NCBI RefSeq assembly: GCF_022647665.1
Contig: NZ_CP071872.1
Coordinates: 2,976,001 to 3,040,000, forward strand
Direction of reading: 5' to 3'
Length of the DNA stretch: 64,000 nucleotides
Source of the DNA: Streptomyces formicae
GTDB taxonomy: Bacteria > Actinomycetota > Actinomycetes > Streptomycetales > Streptomycetaceae
A program made the translations under genes and the position numbers. Positions 26,476-34,498 of this stretch are shown here, one piece after another (position 1 is the stretch's first letter; each line of letters begins with the position of its first letter). The notes under the pieces were generated by a model, which searched no databases, was not told the DNA's origin, and worked only from the letters and a program-made list of their open reading frames with translations.

Positions 26476-27174
26476 TCACGCCGGGTGCTGCCCGTCCGGC
26501 GAACCGGGACGCGGCCGCCGCAGCCTGCGCCACAACGCCGGCACACCGCTCAGCAGCAGCGTGAGCGCCACCGCCGCGACCACGCCCTCCCACGGCTCGT
26601 CGAACAGCGAGCCGCCGAGGATCCCGATCAGCCCGTACGTCGCCGCCCAGGCGAGACACGCCGGCGCATCGCCCCGCGCGAACCACCCGAGCGGCATCCG
26701 CGCCAGCAGGCAGGCCAGCATCACCGGGATGCGCCCGGCGGGCGTCAGCCGGGACAGCACGAGCACGGCCGCCTTGTGCTCGTGGAGCTTGCGCTGCGCC
26801 TGCTCCAGCCGGTCAGGCGCGGCACGCTCCCGCAGCGCCGCCAGCCACCGCGACCCGTTCTTCGACCCGCCCCCGCGCTGCCCGAGCCAGTACAGCGTGA
26901 TGTCCCCGAGGAACGCCGCCAGCGCCGACACGACGAAGACGAACAGCAGCGCGAACGGCGCCGTCTGATGGAACGCCACCACCGCCGCCGAACTCACCAC
27001 CGCCCCCGTCGGAATCACCGGCACCAGCGCCCCCAGCGCCACCAGCAGAAACAGCGACGGATAGCCCACGGCCTGCTGAGTGGACTCCGGTGGCAACTGC
27101 CCCACCACATCTCCGAGCACCGACGCCACTGACGCCACCGACGCCACCGACGCGACCGACGTCATCGGTGTCAC
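26476..27174 (-). CDS. DedA/SNARE-associated family membrane protein
   Basis: 232 residues; GTG at 27174 overlaps the stop of the upstream MBL gene as GTGA (ATG 27165 is an alternative). Membrane helices include SLFLLVALGALVPVIPTGAV, ALLFVFVVSALAAFLGDITL and the family's second half VLVLSRLTPAGRIPVMLACL. DedA proteins are linked to lipid flipping and proton-motive-force homeostasis. The N-terminus contains a SVASVASVASVASV repeat encoded by near-identical 9-bp units. Coupled translation with the MBL gene hints at a shared lipid-related role. Confidence 0.87.
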   Translation of the reverse strand: MTPMTSVASVASVASVASVLGDVVGQLPPESTQQAVGYPSLFLLVALGALVPVIPTGAVVSSAAVVAFHQTAPFALLFVFVVSALAAFLGDITLYWLGQRGGGSKNGSRWLAALRERAAPDRLEQAQRKLHEHKAAVLVLSRLTPAGRIPVMLACLLARMPLGWFARGDAPACLAWAATYGLIGILGGSLFDEPWEGVVAAVALTLLLSGVPALWRRLRRPRPGSPDGQHPA

Positions 27175-27944
27175 CGTGTGACCTCCGGCCGTACGCTCTC
27201 GCCGTGCCCGAGCCGGTGCACCGCCACCCCGGGTGCCAGCCGCGCCGCCTTGCGCACGAACTCGTCCCCCGGTGAGTGGAACTCGTGCGGCCTGACCGCG
27301 TCCAGCCCGATCGGCCAGTATGTGCCGTAGTGCACCGGCACCGCCGAGCGCGGCGCCAGCGCGGCGAGCGCCCTCGCCGCGCGGTCCGGGTTCAGGTGCC
27401 CGTGCCCCAGGAACGGACCCCAGCCGCCGACCGGCAGCAGCGCCACGTCCACCGGTCCGACCGCGTCCGCCATCTCGTCGAACAGCCCGGTGTCACCGGC
27501 GAAGTACGTCCGTGCCTCGCCGCGGATGACATAGCCCAGCGCGGGCGAGCGCCGCGGCCCGAGCGGCAGCCGCCGCCCGTCGTGCAGCGCCGGCACGGCC
27601 CGCACCCGCACCTCCCCCACGGCCACCTCGTCGCCCGGCCCGACCTCCGTGATCCGCACCCCGTCGAGCCTCCGCAGGCCCGGCACCGCACGCCGGGCGC
27701 CGAGCGGCACGACCAGCAGAGTGCCGGGCGAGAGCCGGGCCAGCGACGGCAGATGCAGATGGTCGGAGTGCAGGTGCGACACGAGCACGGCCTCGGCGAC
27801 CGCGGCCTCGGGCGGCGGCAGTTCACCGCGCCGCCGGCGCAGATGGGCGAGCCTGCCCACGAACAGCGGGTCGGTCAGCACCCGGACGCCGGAGTCCACG
27901 ACCGTGCAGGTGGCATGACCCCACCAGGTGACCTCCACCGGCAC
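27171..27944 (-). CDS. MBL-fold metallo-hydrolase
   Basis: 257 residues from GTG 27944, with AGGAGG six nt upstream. Metal-binding motifs: VSHLHSDHLHLP (HxHxDH), the later ligand His in VPALHDGRRLPLG, YFAGDTGLFDEM (bridging Asp) and AVPVHYGTYWPIG. Similar in plan to the UlaG/NAPE-PLD-like proteins and a distant homologue of the MBL protein at 25203, less than 1 kb away. Its TGA overlaps the DedA start, indicating an operon. Confidence 0.86.
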   Translation of the reverse strand: MPVEVTWWGHATCTVVDSGVRVLTDPLFVGRLAHLRRRRGELPPPEAAVAEAVLVSHLHSDHLHLPSLARLSPGTLLVVPLGARRAVPGLRRLDGVRITEVGPGDEVAVGEVRVRAVPALHDGRRLPLGPRRSPALGYVIRGEARTYFAGDTGLFDEMADAVGPVDVALLPVGGWGPFLGHGHLNPDRAARALAALAPRSAVPVHYGTYWPIGLDAVRPHEFHSPGDEFVRKAARLAPGVAVHRLGHGESVRPEVTR

Positions 27945-27964
27945 GCCCCGCCTCCTCGCTCCCG

Positions 27965-28021
27965 GCTCTTCCGCGGTACTCCCGGTACTCCCGGTACTCG
28001 CGCTCTTCCGCGGTACTCCCG
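27965..28021. repeat. 20-bp direct repeat with embedded 9-bp repeats
   Basis: GCTCTTCCGCGGTACTCCCG occurs at 27965-27984 and at 28002-28021; between them the unit GGTACTCCC is iterated. The array lies directly upstream of the MBL gene start and may affect its leader. Confidence 0.6.
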
Positions 28022-28134
28022 CTCTCCCGCGGCACTCCCGGAACGAGCCTACGCCGCACGCCTGTCCCGCCCGTCCGCACGGGGAGTAGGGTCGGCGGCA
28101 CCGCAGGTGAAGGGACGAGGGGGACGGGGCGGCC

Positions 28135-28539
28135 ATGGACGACGTACGAGTGGCGGCGATCGCCAGCCTGACCCCGCTCGAGGAGCTCGACAGCGACCCC
28201 TTCCTCGTCGACACCCGCAGCCAGCACGCCATGTGCGCCCGCTGGGCCGCCGACAAGGGCTACACCGTCACTCGCGAGCTGCTGTTCTACGGACTGCGGC
28301 CCGACCACCGCGTCCTGTGGGCCGATGTCGAGGCCGGTCTCGTCGATCTCTTCGTCGCCCCCAACGAACGTGTCCTCGCCCGCGCGGTCACCTCCCTCGC
28401 AAAGTTCGCGGCCGAGTGCGAGCGGCGCGGCGTACGGCTGGAGACGGCCGGGCTCGACGAGCCCGCGTACGACGCGGCGGCGAAGGCGAGCGTGCACCGC
28501 AGGCTCTCCATGCCGACGGCCGGATACGACGGCTGCTGA
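28135..28539 (+). CDS. small protein resembling the catalytic domain of serine recombinases
   Basis: 134 residues from ATG 28135. I do not recognise a named family, but the layout follows the resolvase N-terminal fold: HAMCARWAADKGYTVTRELL, then VLWADVEAGLVDLFVAPNER, VLARAVTSLAKFAAECERRG and VRLETA. In active resolvases these correspond to the helix after the catalytic serine, the VxDRLxR region and the final strand. The catalytic arginines of that fold are not evident, and there is no DNA-binding domain. Possibly a non-enzymatic derivative. It could also be an unrelated hypothetical protein. Confidence 0.6.
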   Translation: MDDVRVAAIASLTPLEELDSDPFLVDTRSQHAMCARWAADKGYTVTRELLFYGLRPDHRVLWADVEAGLVDLFVAPNERVLARAVTSLAKFAAECERRGVRLETAGLDEPAYDAAAKASVHRRLSMPTAGYDGC

Positions 28540-28573
28540 GCGCCCCATGGGCAGCCCCGCCTCCGCTCACCAC

Positions 28574-28593
28574 CCCCGTTCGGGTGAACGGGG
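28574..28593. terminator. small stable hairpin
   Basis: CCCCGTTC-GGGT-GAACGGGG, 8-bp perfect stem with a 4-nt loop, 35 nt after the stop of the resolvase-like gene. No U-tract, so it may be a weak terminator or a processing site. Confidence 0.4.
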
Positions 28594-28660
28594 ACACTGC
28601 CCGGATTTGTGCCACGCTGGACGGGGAGCGAAGCGCGGGGGCGAGAGGCAGTGACAGGGC

Positions 28661-30904
28661 GTGGGCGAACGGCGTTGGCGGACCGCTGGCGGCGCCCTGC
28701 TGCGCGTGATCGTCGTATGGGCGGTGTCCACGCTCACGATGCTCGCGCTCGCCGCGATCCTCCCTGACTTCAAGCTCCAGTCCCCGGGCGGGGACAGCAT
28801 CACCAGGTCGGCGCTCACGGCGGCCTGGGGCGCGGGCGTGTTCGGTCTGCTCAGCGCACTGGTGTGGCCCGTCCTCGTCCGTGCGCTCCTCCTCGTCTCG
28901 GCCCTGGTGCTGGGACTGCTGGTGTTCTTCCTGAACGGCTCGCTGCTGCTCATCGCCCTCCGGCTGGTCCCCGACGGGAGCGCCGCCGTCGCCCCGGAGA
29001 CGGCGGTGGTCGTCGCGGCCGTCATGTCCGCCGTCGCCTCCGCCACCTCCACCGCGCTCGCCGTCCGCGACGACAACGCCTACCGGCGCCGCCTCTCCCG
29101 CCTCGCCGACCGGCGCCGCCGCAGACGGGGCGAACGGATCGGCGGAAGCGCCCCGCCCGGCACGGTCTTCCTGCAGCTCGACGGCGTCGGCCACGCCGTA
29201 CTCGTACAGGCCGTCGAGGACGGGCTGATGCCGACGGTCGCGCGCTGGCTGGACGAGTCCCACCGGCTCACCCACTGGCGCACCGACTGGTCCAGCCAGA
29301 CCGGCGCCAGCCAGCTCGGCATCCTGCACGGCTCGAACCACGACGTCCCGGGCTTCCGCTGGTACGAGAAGGACACCGGCCGGATCATGGTCAGCAACCG
29401 CCCGGCGAGCGCCGCCGAGCTCCAGCGGCGGGCAGTCGAGCGCACCCGTGACGCCGGGCTGCTGAGCCTCGACGGCGCCAGCCGCGGCAACCTCTTCAGC
29501 GGCGGCGCCGACCAGCTCGCCCTCGTCCTCTCCGTGGCCGCCCGCCGCGGCCGCGCCAACCGCTCGCGGGCCGGCTACTTCGCCTACTTCTCCGACCCCG
29601 CGAACTCCGTGCGCACCGCCGTCTCCTTCGTCGCCGAAGTGGCCCGCGAGATCGGCCAGTCCGTCCGCTCCCGGCTGCGCGGCGACCTGCCGCGCACCGG
29701 CCGCGGCGGCCTCTACCCCTTCATCCGCGCCTTCGCGACCGTCGTCGAACGGGACGTCGTGGTCACCGCCGTGATGGGGGACATGCTCGCCGGGCGCACC
29801 GCCGTCTACGCCGACCTCGTCGCCTACGACGAGGTCGCCCACCACTCAGGACCCCACAGCCGCGACGCGGCGAAGGTGCTGGAGAGCATCGACCGGGCCG
29901 TCGCGCTGATCGCCAAGGTCGCCGAGCACGCCCCCCGCAGCTACCGGATCGTGCTCCTCTCCGACCACGGCCAGAGCCCCGGCGAGACCTTCGCGGGCGC
30001 GTACGGGCTGACACTGAGGGATCTCGTACGGGCCGGCTGCGGGCTTCCGGTGTCGCGCCGCGCCGGGCGCACCAGGAGCGGCGCGGAGGCCCGCGACGCC
30101 GCACGCGACGCGCTGCGCAGCGCGCTGCACCGGCCGGTCGGGGATGAAGATGCCGCGGAGCGCCCGGCCGGCGGCTCCGATCCGGTCGTCCTCGCCTCCG
30201 GCAACCTGGGGCTGATCTCCTTCCCCGGGCTGCCGGGGCGGCTCAGCCGGGAGCAGATCGACCGCCGCCACCCCGCCCTGCTGCACACCCTCGCCGGCCA
30301 TCCCGGCATCGGTTTCCTGCTGGTGCGCAGCGAGCGGCACGGGTCGGTGGTGCTCGCCAGGGACGGGGCCGCGGGCATCGTGGAGCTGCCGCTGGCCGCG
30401 CTCGACGGCACCGGGCCGCTGGCCGCCTTCGGGCCCGGAGCGGCGGACGCCGTGCGGCGCACCGACTCCTTCCCGCACGTCGCGGACATCATGGTCAACT
30501 CGATGTACGACCCGGGGAGCGGCCGGGTGCACGCCTTCGAGGAGCAGATCGGCTCGCACGGCGGGCTCGGCGGCGAGCAGTCGTACCCGTTCCTGCTGGC
30601 ACCTCGCGAGTTCTCCGACCCCGTCGCGGACGGCGGTGAGCTTGCGGGCGCCGAGCAGGTGCACGAGGTGCTGCGGTGCTGGCTCGGCGAGGCCCTGGGT
30701 GACGCGCACGCCCCTCAGGTCCCGCTCGGTGACGCGCACGCCCCGCAGGTGCCGCTCGGGGACGCGCACGCCCCGCAGGTGCCGCCCGGCGCCGAACACG
30801 GTCCGCAGGCGCCGCCCGGCGCTGCGGAGGATCCGCGGCCGGCGGCCCCGGCAGGCGAAGCATTTCCCGCCTCCCGCCGGGCCGGGCAGGACAAAAACGA
30901 GTGA
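28661..30904 (+). CDS. membrane-anchored alkaline-phosphatase-superfamily protein (phage-holin-like N-terminus)
   Basis: 747 residues from GTG 28661. Residues 1-150 hold about four membrane helices (LLRVIVVWAVSTLTMLALAA, AGVFGLLSALVWPVLVRALL, VSALVLGLLVFFLNGSLLLI, TAVVVAAVMSAVASAT), resembling phage holin family 4. The rest is a type I phosphodiesterase / alkaline phosphatase domain with metal and nucleophile blocks VFLQLDGVGHAVL, DWSSQTGASQLGILHG, VLLSDHGQSPGETF and IGSHGGLGGEQSYPF. It probably hydrolyses an extracellular or envelope phosphodiester. The C-terminal tail contains three perfect copies of GDAHAPQVPL. Confidence 0.87.
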   Translation: MGERRWRTAGGALLRVIVVWAVSTLTMLALAAILPDFKLQSPGGDSITRSALTAAWGAGVFGLLSALVWPVLVRALLLVSALVLGLLVFFLNGSLLLIALRLVPDGSAAVAPETAVVVAAVMSAVASATSTALAVRDDNAYRRRLSRLADRRRRRRGERIGGSAPPGTVFLQLDGVGHAVLVQAVEDGLMPTVARWLDESHRLTHWRTDWSSQTGASQLGILHGSNHDVPGFRWYEKDTGRIMVSNRPASAAELQRRAVERTRDAGLLSLDGASRGNLFSGGADQLALVLSVAARRGRANRSRAGYFAYFSDPANSVRTAVSFVAEVAREIGQSVRSRLRGDLPRTGRGGLYPFIRAFATVVERDVVVTAVMGDMLAGRTAVYADLVAYDEVAHHSGPHSRDAAKVLESIDRAVALIAKVAEHAPRSYRIVLLSDHGQSPGETFAGAYGLTLRDLVRAGCGLPVSRRAGRTRSGAEARDAARDALRSALHRPVGDEDAAERPAGGSDPVVLASGNLGLISFPGLPGRLSREQIDRRHPALLHTLAGHPGIGFLLVRSERHGSVVLARDGAAGIVELPLAALDGTGPLAAFGPGAADAVRRTDSFPHVADIMVNSMYDPGSGRVHAFEEQIGSHGGLGGEQSYPFLLAPREFSDPVADGGELAGAEQVHEVLRCWLGEALGDAHAPQVPLGDAHAPQVPLGDAHAPQVPPGAEHGPQAPPGAAEDPRPAAPAGEAFPASRRAGQDKNE
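30698..30787 (+). repeat. 30-bp in-frame tandem repeat, three copies
   Basis: Copies at 30698-30727, 30728-30757 and 30758-30787 encode GDAHAPQVPL or GDAHAPQVPP in the C-terminal tail of the phosphatase. Copies differ at only two to four bases, so the expansion is recent. Confidence 0.85.
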
Positions 30905-30970
30905 TTTGGTGCAGCGTTCGACGTCGCCCGATCATGTTCGGGTTTGCACGGAGAAAGGCGCACCACCCTC

Positions 30971-32347
30971 ATGACCATCACAATTCCCCCCAGGGACACG
31001 ACCAGCGACACGATCGCAACGGTTCCCGGGGGGCAGAGCAAACACGCCCGGCGGTTCGGACTCCCCATCGCCACCGCTCTGGTCATGGGCAACATCATCG
31101 GCGGCGGCATCTTCCTGCTGCCCGCGTCCGTCGCCCCCTTCGGCACGGTCAGCCTCGTCGCCTTCGCGGTCCTGACCGTCGGCGCCATCGCGCTCGCCCT
31201 CGTCTTCGGCCGGCTCGCCGAGCGCCATCCGCGCACCGGCGGCCCATACGTCTACGCCCGCGAGGCCTTCGGCGACTTCGCCGGCTTCCTCGCGGCCTGG
31301 TCGTACTGGATCACCGCCTGGGTGTCGAACGCCGCGCTCGCCGTCGCCGCCGTCGGCTACCTCGACGTCCTCCTCCCGCTCCACGACTCCAAGCCCGCGA
31401 CGATCGCGGCGGCCCTGCTGCTCCAGTGGCTGCCCGCCCTCGCCAACCTCGCGGGCACGCGGTACGTCGGCGCCGTCCAGCTCGTCGCGACCGTCATGAA
31501 GTTCGTGCCGCTGCTCCTCGTCGCCGTCGGCGGGCTCTTCTTCTTCGACGCCCGCAACCTCGGCCCGTTCGAGGCGAGCGGCACCGGCACCGTCGGCGCG
31601 CTCTCCGCGTCCGCCGCGATCCTGCTCTTCAGCTACCTCGGCGTGGAGTCCGCCGCGGTCAGCGCGGGTGAGGTGCGCGACCCGCAGCGCAACGTCGGAC
31701 GCGCCACCATCCTCGGCACGGCCGGCGCCGCGGTGATCTATCTGCTGGGCACCCTCGCCGTCTTCGGGCTGGTCCCGCACGACCGGCTGAGCGAGTCCGC
31801 CGCGCCGTTCTCCGACGCCGTCAACGTGATGTTCGGCGGGGCCTGGGGCGGTACGGCCGTGGCCTGCATGGCGCTCGTCTCGATGGTCGGCGCGCTCAAC
31901 GGATGGACGCTGCTGAGCGCCCAGACGCCGTACGCCGCCGCCAAGGACGGGCTGTTCCCCGCGGTCTTCGCGCGCAAGCGGCGCGGCGTGCCGACCGTCG
32001 GCGTCCTCGTGACCGTCGTGCTCGCCTCGCTGCTGACCGTCTACAACTACACCGTGGGCTCGGAGGGCGTGTTCGAGATCCTCGTCCTCGTCACCACCTT
32101 CACGGCGACGGTGCCCTACCTGCTGTCCACCGCCGCGCAGATCCACTACCTGGCCTCCGGACAGGCGCACCGCGTCAACCGGGCCCGGCTCGTACGCGAC
32201 GGCGTGCTGGCGGCGGTCGCCGCCGGCTTCTCGCTGTGGCTGGTCGCCGGGTCGGGCTATGCGGCGGTCTACCAGGGCGTGCTGTTCCTGTTCGCCGGCG
32301 TGCTCGTGTACGCGTGGATGTCGGCGCGCAAGGCGGACGCGGCGTAA
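30971..32347 (+). CDS. APC-family amino acid permease
   Basis: 458 residues from ATG 30971 (an in-frame TTG at 30944 would add 9). Twelve membrane helices; the substrate motif of helix 1 is MGNIIGGGIFLLPASVAPFG, helix 3 RHPRTGGPYVYAREAFGDF, and helix 6 FSYLGVESAAVSAGEV, all typical of the arginine/agmatine-type (AdiC/CadB-like) branch. It may be an antiporter or importer for basic amino acids or amines. No enzyme partner is adjacent. Short upstream leader with GGAGAAAGG about 12 nt before the ATG. Confidence 0.88.
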   Translation: MTITIPPRDTTSDTIATVPGGQSKHARRFGLPIATALVMGNIIGGGIFLLPASVAPFGTVSLVAFAVLTVGAIALALVFGRLAERHPRTGGPYVYAREAFGDFAGFLAAWSYWITAWVSNAALAVAAVGYLDVLLPLHDSKPATIAAALLLQWLPALANLAGTRYVGAVQLVATVMKFVPLLLVAVGGLFFFDARNLGPFEASGTGTVGALSASAAILLFSYLGVESAAVSAGEVRDPQRNVGRATILGTAGAAVIYLLGTLAVFGLVPHDRLSESAAPFSDAVNVMFGGAWGGTAVACMALVSMVGALNGWTLLSAQTPYAAAKDGLFPAVFARKRRGVPTVGVLVTVVLASLLTVYNYTVGSEGVFEILVLVTTFTATVPYLLSTAAQIHYLASGQAHRVNRARLVRDGVLAAVAAGFSLWLVAGSGYAAVYQGVLFLFAGVLVYAWMSARKADAA

Positions 32348-32446
32348 CGGCGTAACCGCGTAGGCCGTAAGGGGGGTTCCCGGCCCGGCGGCGGCGCGCC
32401 GGGGCGGCGCACGGGGCACATGTGGCATGTGCAGGAGGTGTTCCCC

Positions 32447-32782
32447 GTGAACCGTTCCGCGCGCCGCGCCGCCGTTCGTGCCGCGCTCGTCGTACTGCTG
32501 GCGCTCGCCGCCCTGTTCGTGGCGCAGGCGGGCGCCGCCGGAACCGTACCGTCGCAGGCTGCGGAGACCCGGCCCGCGGGCTCCTCCATGCCGGAGCTGG
32601 ACGTGGCCGGGACGGAGCAGCCGGCGCCGCCGTCCCGGGCGCAGCGGCGCATCGGGCCGCCTGCCCGCGAGCCTCGGGCGGAGGCCGCCGCCCCCGGCGC
32701 CGCCGACCCGTGCGCCGCCACCGGGCCGGTGCTGCGGCGGCCCGCAGCGCACCCGCTGAGGTCGGTGGTCCTGCGCTGCTGA
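32447..32782 (+). CDS. small exported protein, unknown function
   Basis: 111 residues from GTG 32447, preceded by AGGAGG at 7 nt. Residues 1-30 (NRSARRAAVRAALVVLLALA then ALFVAQAG) form a signal peptide or a single membrane anchor. The remainder is Pro/Ala/Arg-rich and disordered-looking, ending SVVLRC. I do not recognise a family. The strong ribosome binding site supports its reality. Confidence 0.6.
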   Translation: MNRSARRAAVRAALVVLLALAALFVAQAGAAGTVPSQAAETRPAGSSMPELDVAGTEQPAPPSRAQRRIGPPAREPRAEAAAPGAADPCAATGPVLRRPAAHPLRSVVLRC

Positions 32783-32836
32783 GGGGACCCCCGCTCCGAC
32801 GGTCCGTCACCCCTCATCACCTGCAAGGACACAGCC

Positions 32837-33013
32837 ATGGCCATCGACCCCATCGCCGCAGTGAACGCCATCATCCGCGCCGAGGCCGCCCGTACGGGCC
32901 CGTCGGCCGAGCCGGACGCCCGGTCCAGGGCCGCAGCCCCGGAACCTGAACCTGAACCGGCACCTCCGGCGGGCAGGAACGGCCGCGCCCCGGAGTCCGG
33001 GCCCGCCCGCTGA
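32837..33013 (+). CDS. small hypothetical protein (58 aa)
   Basis: ATG 32837 with CAAGGA 7 nt upstream gives MAIDPIAAVNAIIRAEAART followed by an acidic-proline tail with an EPEPEPAPP stretch, stop at 33013. The N-terminal 20 residues form a plausible amphipathic helix. It lies between the small exported protein and a very strong hairpin, so the two small genes may be one transcript. No known domain. Confidence 0.45.
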   Translation: MAIDPIAAVNAIIRAEAARTGPSAEPDARSRAAAPEPEPEPAPPAGRNGRAPESGPAR

Positions 33014-33026
33014 ACCGCGGAACCGC

Positions 33027-33067
33027 GGCCGGATCCGGTGCGGCCGGCCCCCGCACCGGATCCGGCC
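33027..33067. terminator. 17-bp perfect stem-loop
   Basis: GGCCGGATCCGGTGCGG (33027-33043) pairs completely with 33051-33067 around a 7-nt loop. It starts 14 nt after the stop of the 58-aa ORF and precedes the next gene by about 120 bp, the position expected of a transcription terminator. No U-tract, as is common in Streptomyces. Confidence 0.65.
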
Positions 33068-33185
33068 GGATCCGTACGACACCCCCTGGCTCTGCTCACG
33101 TGTCGGGCGCGACAGTTGTCATTCGGAAGCCGTAACGTCGCCCGCAGACAATCAGGCAATCCGGAATCCGGAGGGAGCCCTGCTC

Positions 33186-33491
33186 ATGCCCACAGAGCCG
33201 CTGTCGCAGAAGGAGATCGAGGACCGGCTGCGCGAACTGCCCGGCTGGTCCCAGGAGGGCGACCGGATCGCCCGGACGTACCGGCTCGGCACCCATTTCG
33301 CCGCGACCGCGCTCGTCGTCCATGTGGCGCAGATCCAGGACGAGCTCAACCACCACTCCGACCTCACCCTCGGCTACAACACGGTCAACCTCACCGTGAA
33401 CACCCACGACGCGGGCGGTGCGATCACCGACCGCGACTTCGAGCTCGCGCGCCGCGTGGAGACCGTCGCCCCGAACCACGGCGCGAGCTGA
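33186..33491 (+). CDS. 4a-hydroxytetrahydrobiopterin dehydratase (pterin-4a-carbinolamine dehydratase)
   Basis: 101 residues, the usual size. Dehydrates the 4a-carbinolamine formed by aromatic amino acid hydroxylases. Family features: IEDRLRELPGWSQEGDRIAR, HVAQIQDELNHHSDLTLGYN with the active-site histidine pair, and VNLTVNTHDAGGAITDRDFE. GGAGGG lies 9 nt before the ATG. The next gene starts 2 nt after its stop. No hydroxylase gene is present in this window, so here it may serve another role such as molybdopterin- or folate-related dehydration. Confidence 0.92.
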   Translation: MPTEPLSQKEIEDRLRELPGWSQEGDRIARTYRLGTHFAATALVVHVAQIQDELNHHSDLTLGYNTVNLTVNTHDAGGAITDRDFELARRVETVAPNHGAS

Positions 33492-33493
33492 CC

Positions 33494-34336
33494 GTGCTGC
33501 ACGACGACGAGTCCCTGGAGACGCTGGACGAGAAGGGCACCGCCGCCGGAGCCGGCAGTGGCGCGACGGCCGCCGCGGCCGGCCCCGGCCGGGACACGCT
33601 GCTCGACTACGACATGGAGGCCGCGCTCTACGACGCCACGCGCGGCGGTGTGCCCCGTGCCGCCGCGGCAGCCGTGGCCGTGCTCTCGCTGGTCCCGGCC
33701 GAGGCCCGCGCGCTCCTCGACATCGGCTGCGGCACCGGCCTCGTCACCGAGCGGCTCGCCCGGCCCGGACTGCGCGTGCTCGGCGCCGACGCGGCGCCGG
33801 GCATGGCCCGTATCGCCGCCGGCCGGGTCGGCGCCGTCGTCCTCGCCGACGTCCGGCGGCTGCCGCTGCCCGACGCCTGCGTGGACGCGGTCAGTGCGGT
33901 GTGGCTCCTGCATCTGGTCCAGGACGCACGCGCCGTCGTCGCCGAGGCGGCGCGGGTGCTGCGTCCCGGCGGGGTGTTCGTCACCACCGTCGACAAGGAC
34001 GCCGGGCACGACGTGGGCAGCGATATCGACGCCGTCCTCGCGCCCTACCGCTCGACGGAGGCGTACGACCGCGCGGAGCGCATCGAGGCGTTCGCCGCGG
34101 TGCACGGCCTCGCGCCGGCCGGGGAGACGCACTTCACCGGCCACGGCCAGGGCCGCTCGCCGCGCCGCGCCGCCCAGGCGCTGCTGCGCGGCGACTACGC
34201 GCACCGCCTGACGGCCCGCGGCGCGGTCGCCGAGAAACTCGCCGCGGAGCTGCGCGGCCTGCCGGACGCGGACGAACCGCGCCCCGAGCCGCGCTACCGG
34301 CTGCTCGCACTGCGCAGATCCCCAACGGGTGGGTGA
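33494..34336 (+). CDS. class I SAM-dependent methyltransferase
   Basis: 280 residues from GTG 33494, two bases after the dehydratase stop, so translationally coupled to it. AdoMet motif I ALLDIGCGTGLVTERLA, motif II VLGADAAPGMARIA, acidic loop LADVRRLPLPDACVDAVSAV and motif IV-like LRPGGVFVTTVDKDAG. The first 40 residues are Gly/Ala-rich and may be a linker; internal ATG starts near YDMEAALYD are possible. Substrate unknown. Confidence 0.83.
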   Translation: MLHDDESLETLDEKGTAAGAGSGATAAAAGPGRDTLLDYDMEAALYDATRGGVPRAAAAAVAVLSLVPAEARALLDIGCGTGLVTERLARPGLRVLGADAAPGMARIAAGRVGAVVLADVRRLPLPDACVDAVSAVWLLHLVQDARAVVAEAARVLRPGGVFVTTVDKDAGHDVGSDIDAVLAPYRSTEAYDRAERIEAFAAVHGLAPAGETHFTGHGQGRSPRRAAQALLRGDYAHRLTARGAVAEKLAAELRGLPDADEPRPEPRYRLLALRRSPTGG

Positions 34337-34498
34337 GGGGGCGTCACCCGCCATCGGCGCAACAGCGCCCATCGCGACGGCCGCGACGCCCTGCGCACCC
34401 GCCCGGGCACCAGCCCGCCACCGTCGCCGCACCGCAGGCGTCTTGCCGGAACCGCAACACAGCTCGCCAGGACCGCCCGCCGCGGGCACCCTGACGCC

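Noticed and set aside
32422..32949. 175-codon plus-strand frame spanning both small genes
   Set aside because: Overlaps two frames with proper ribosome binding sites and has no start signal; composition is Arg/Ala/Gly artefact.
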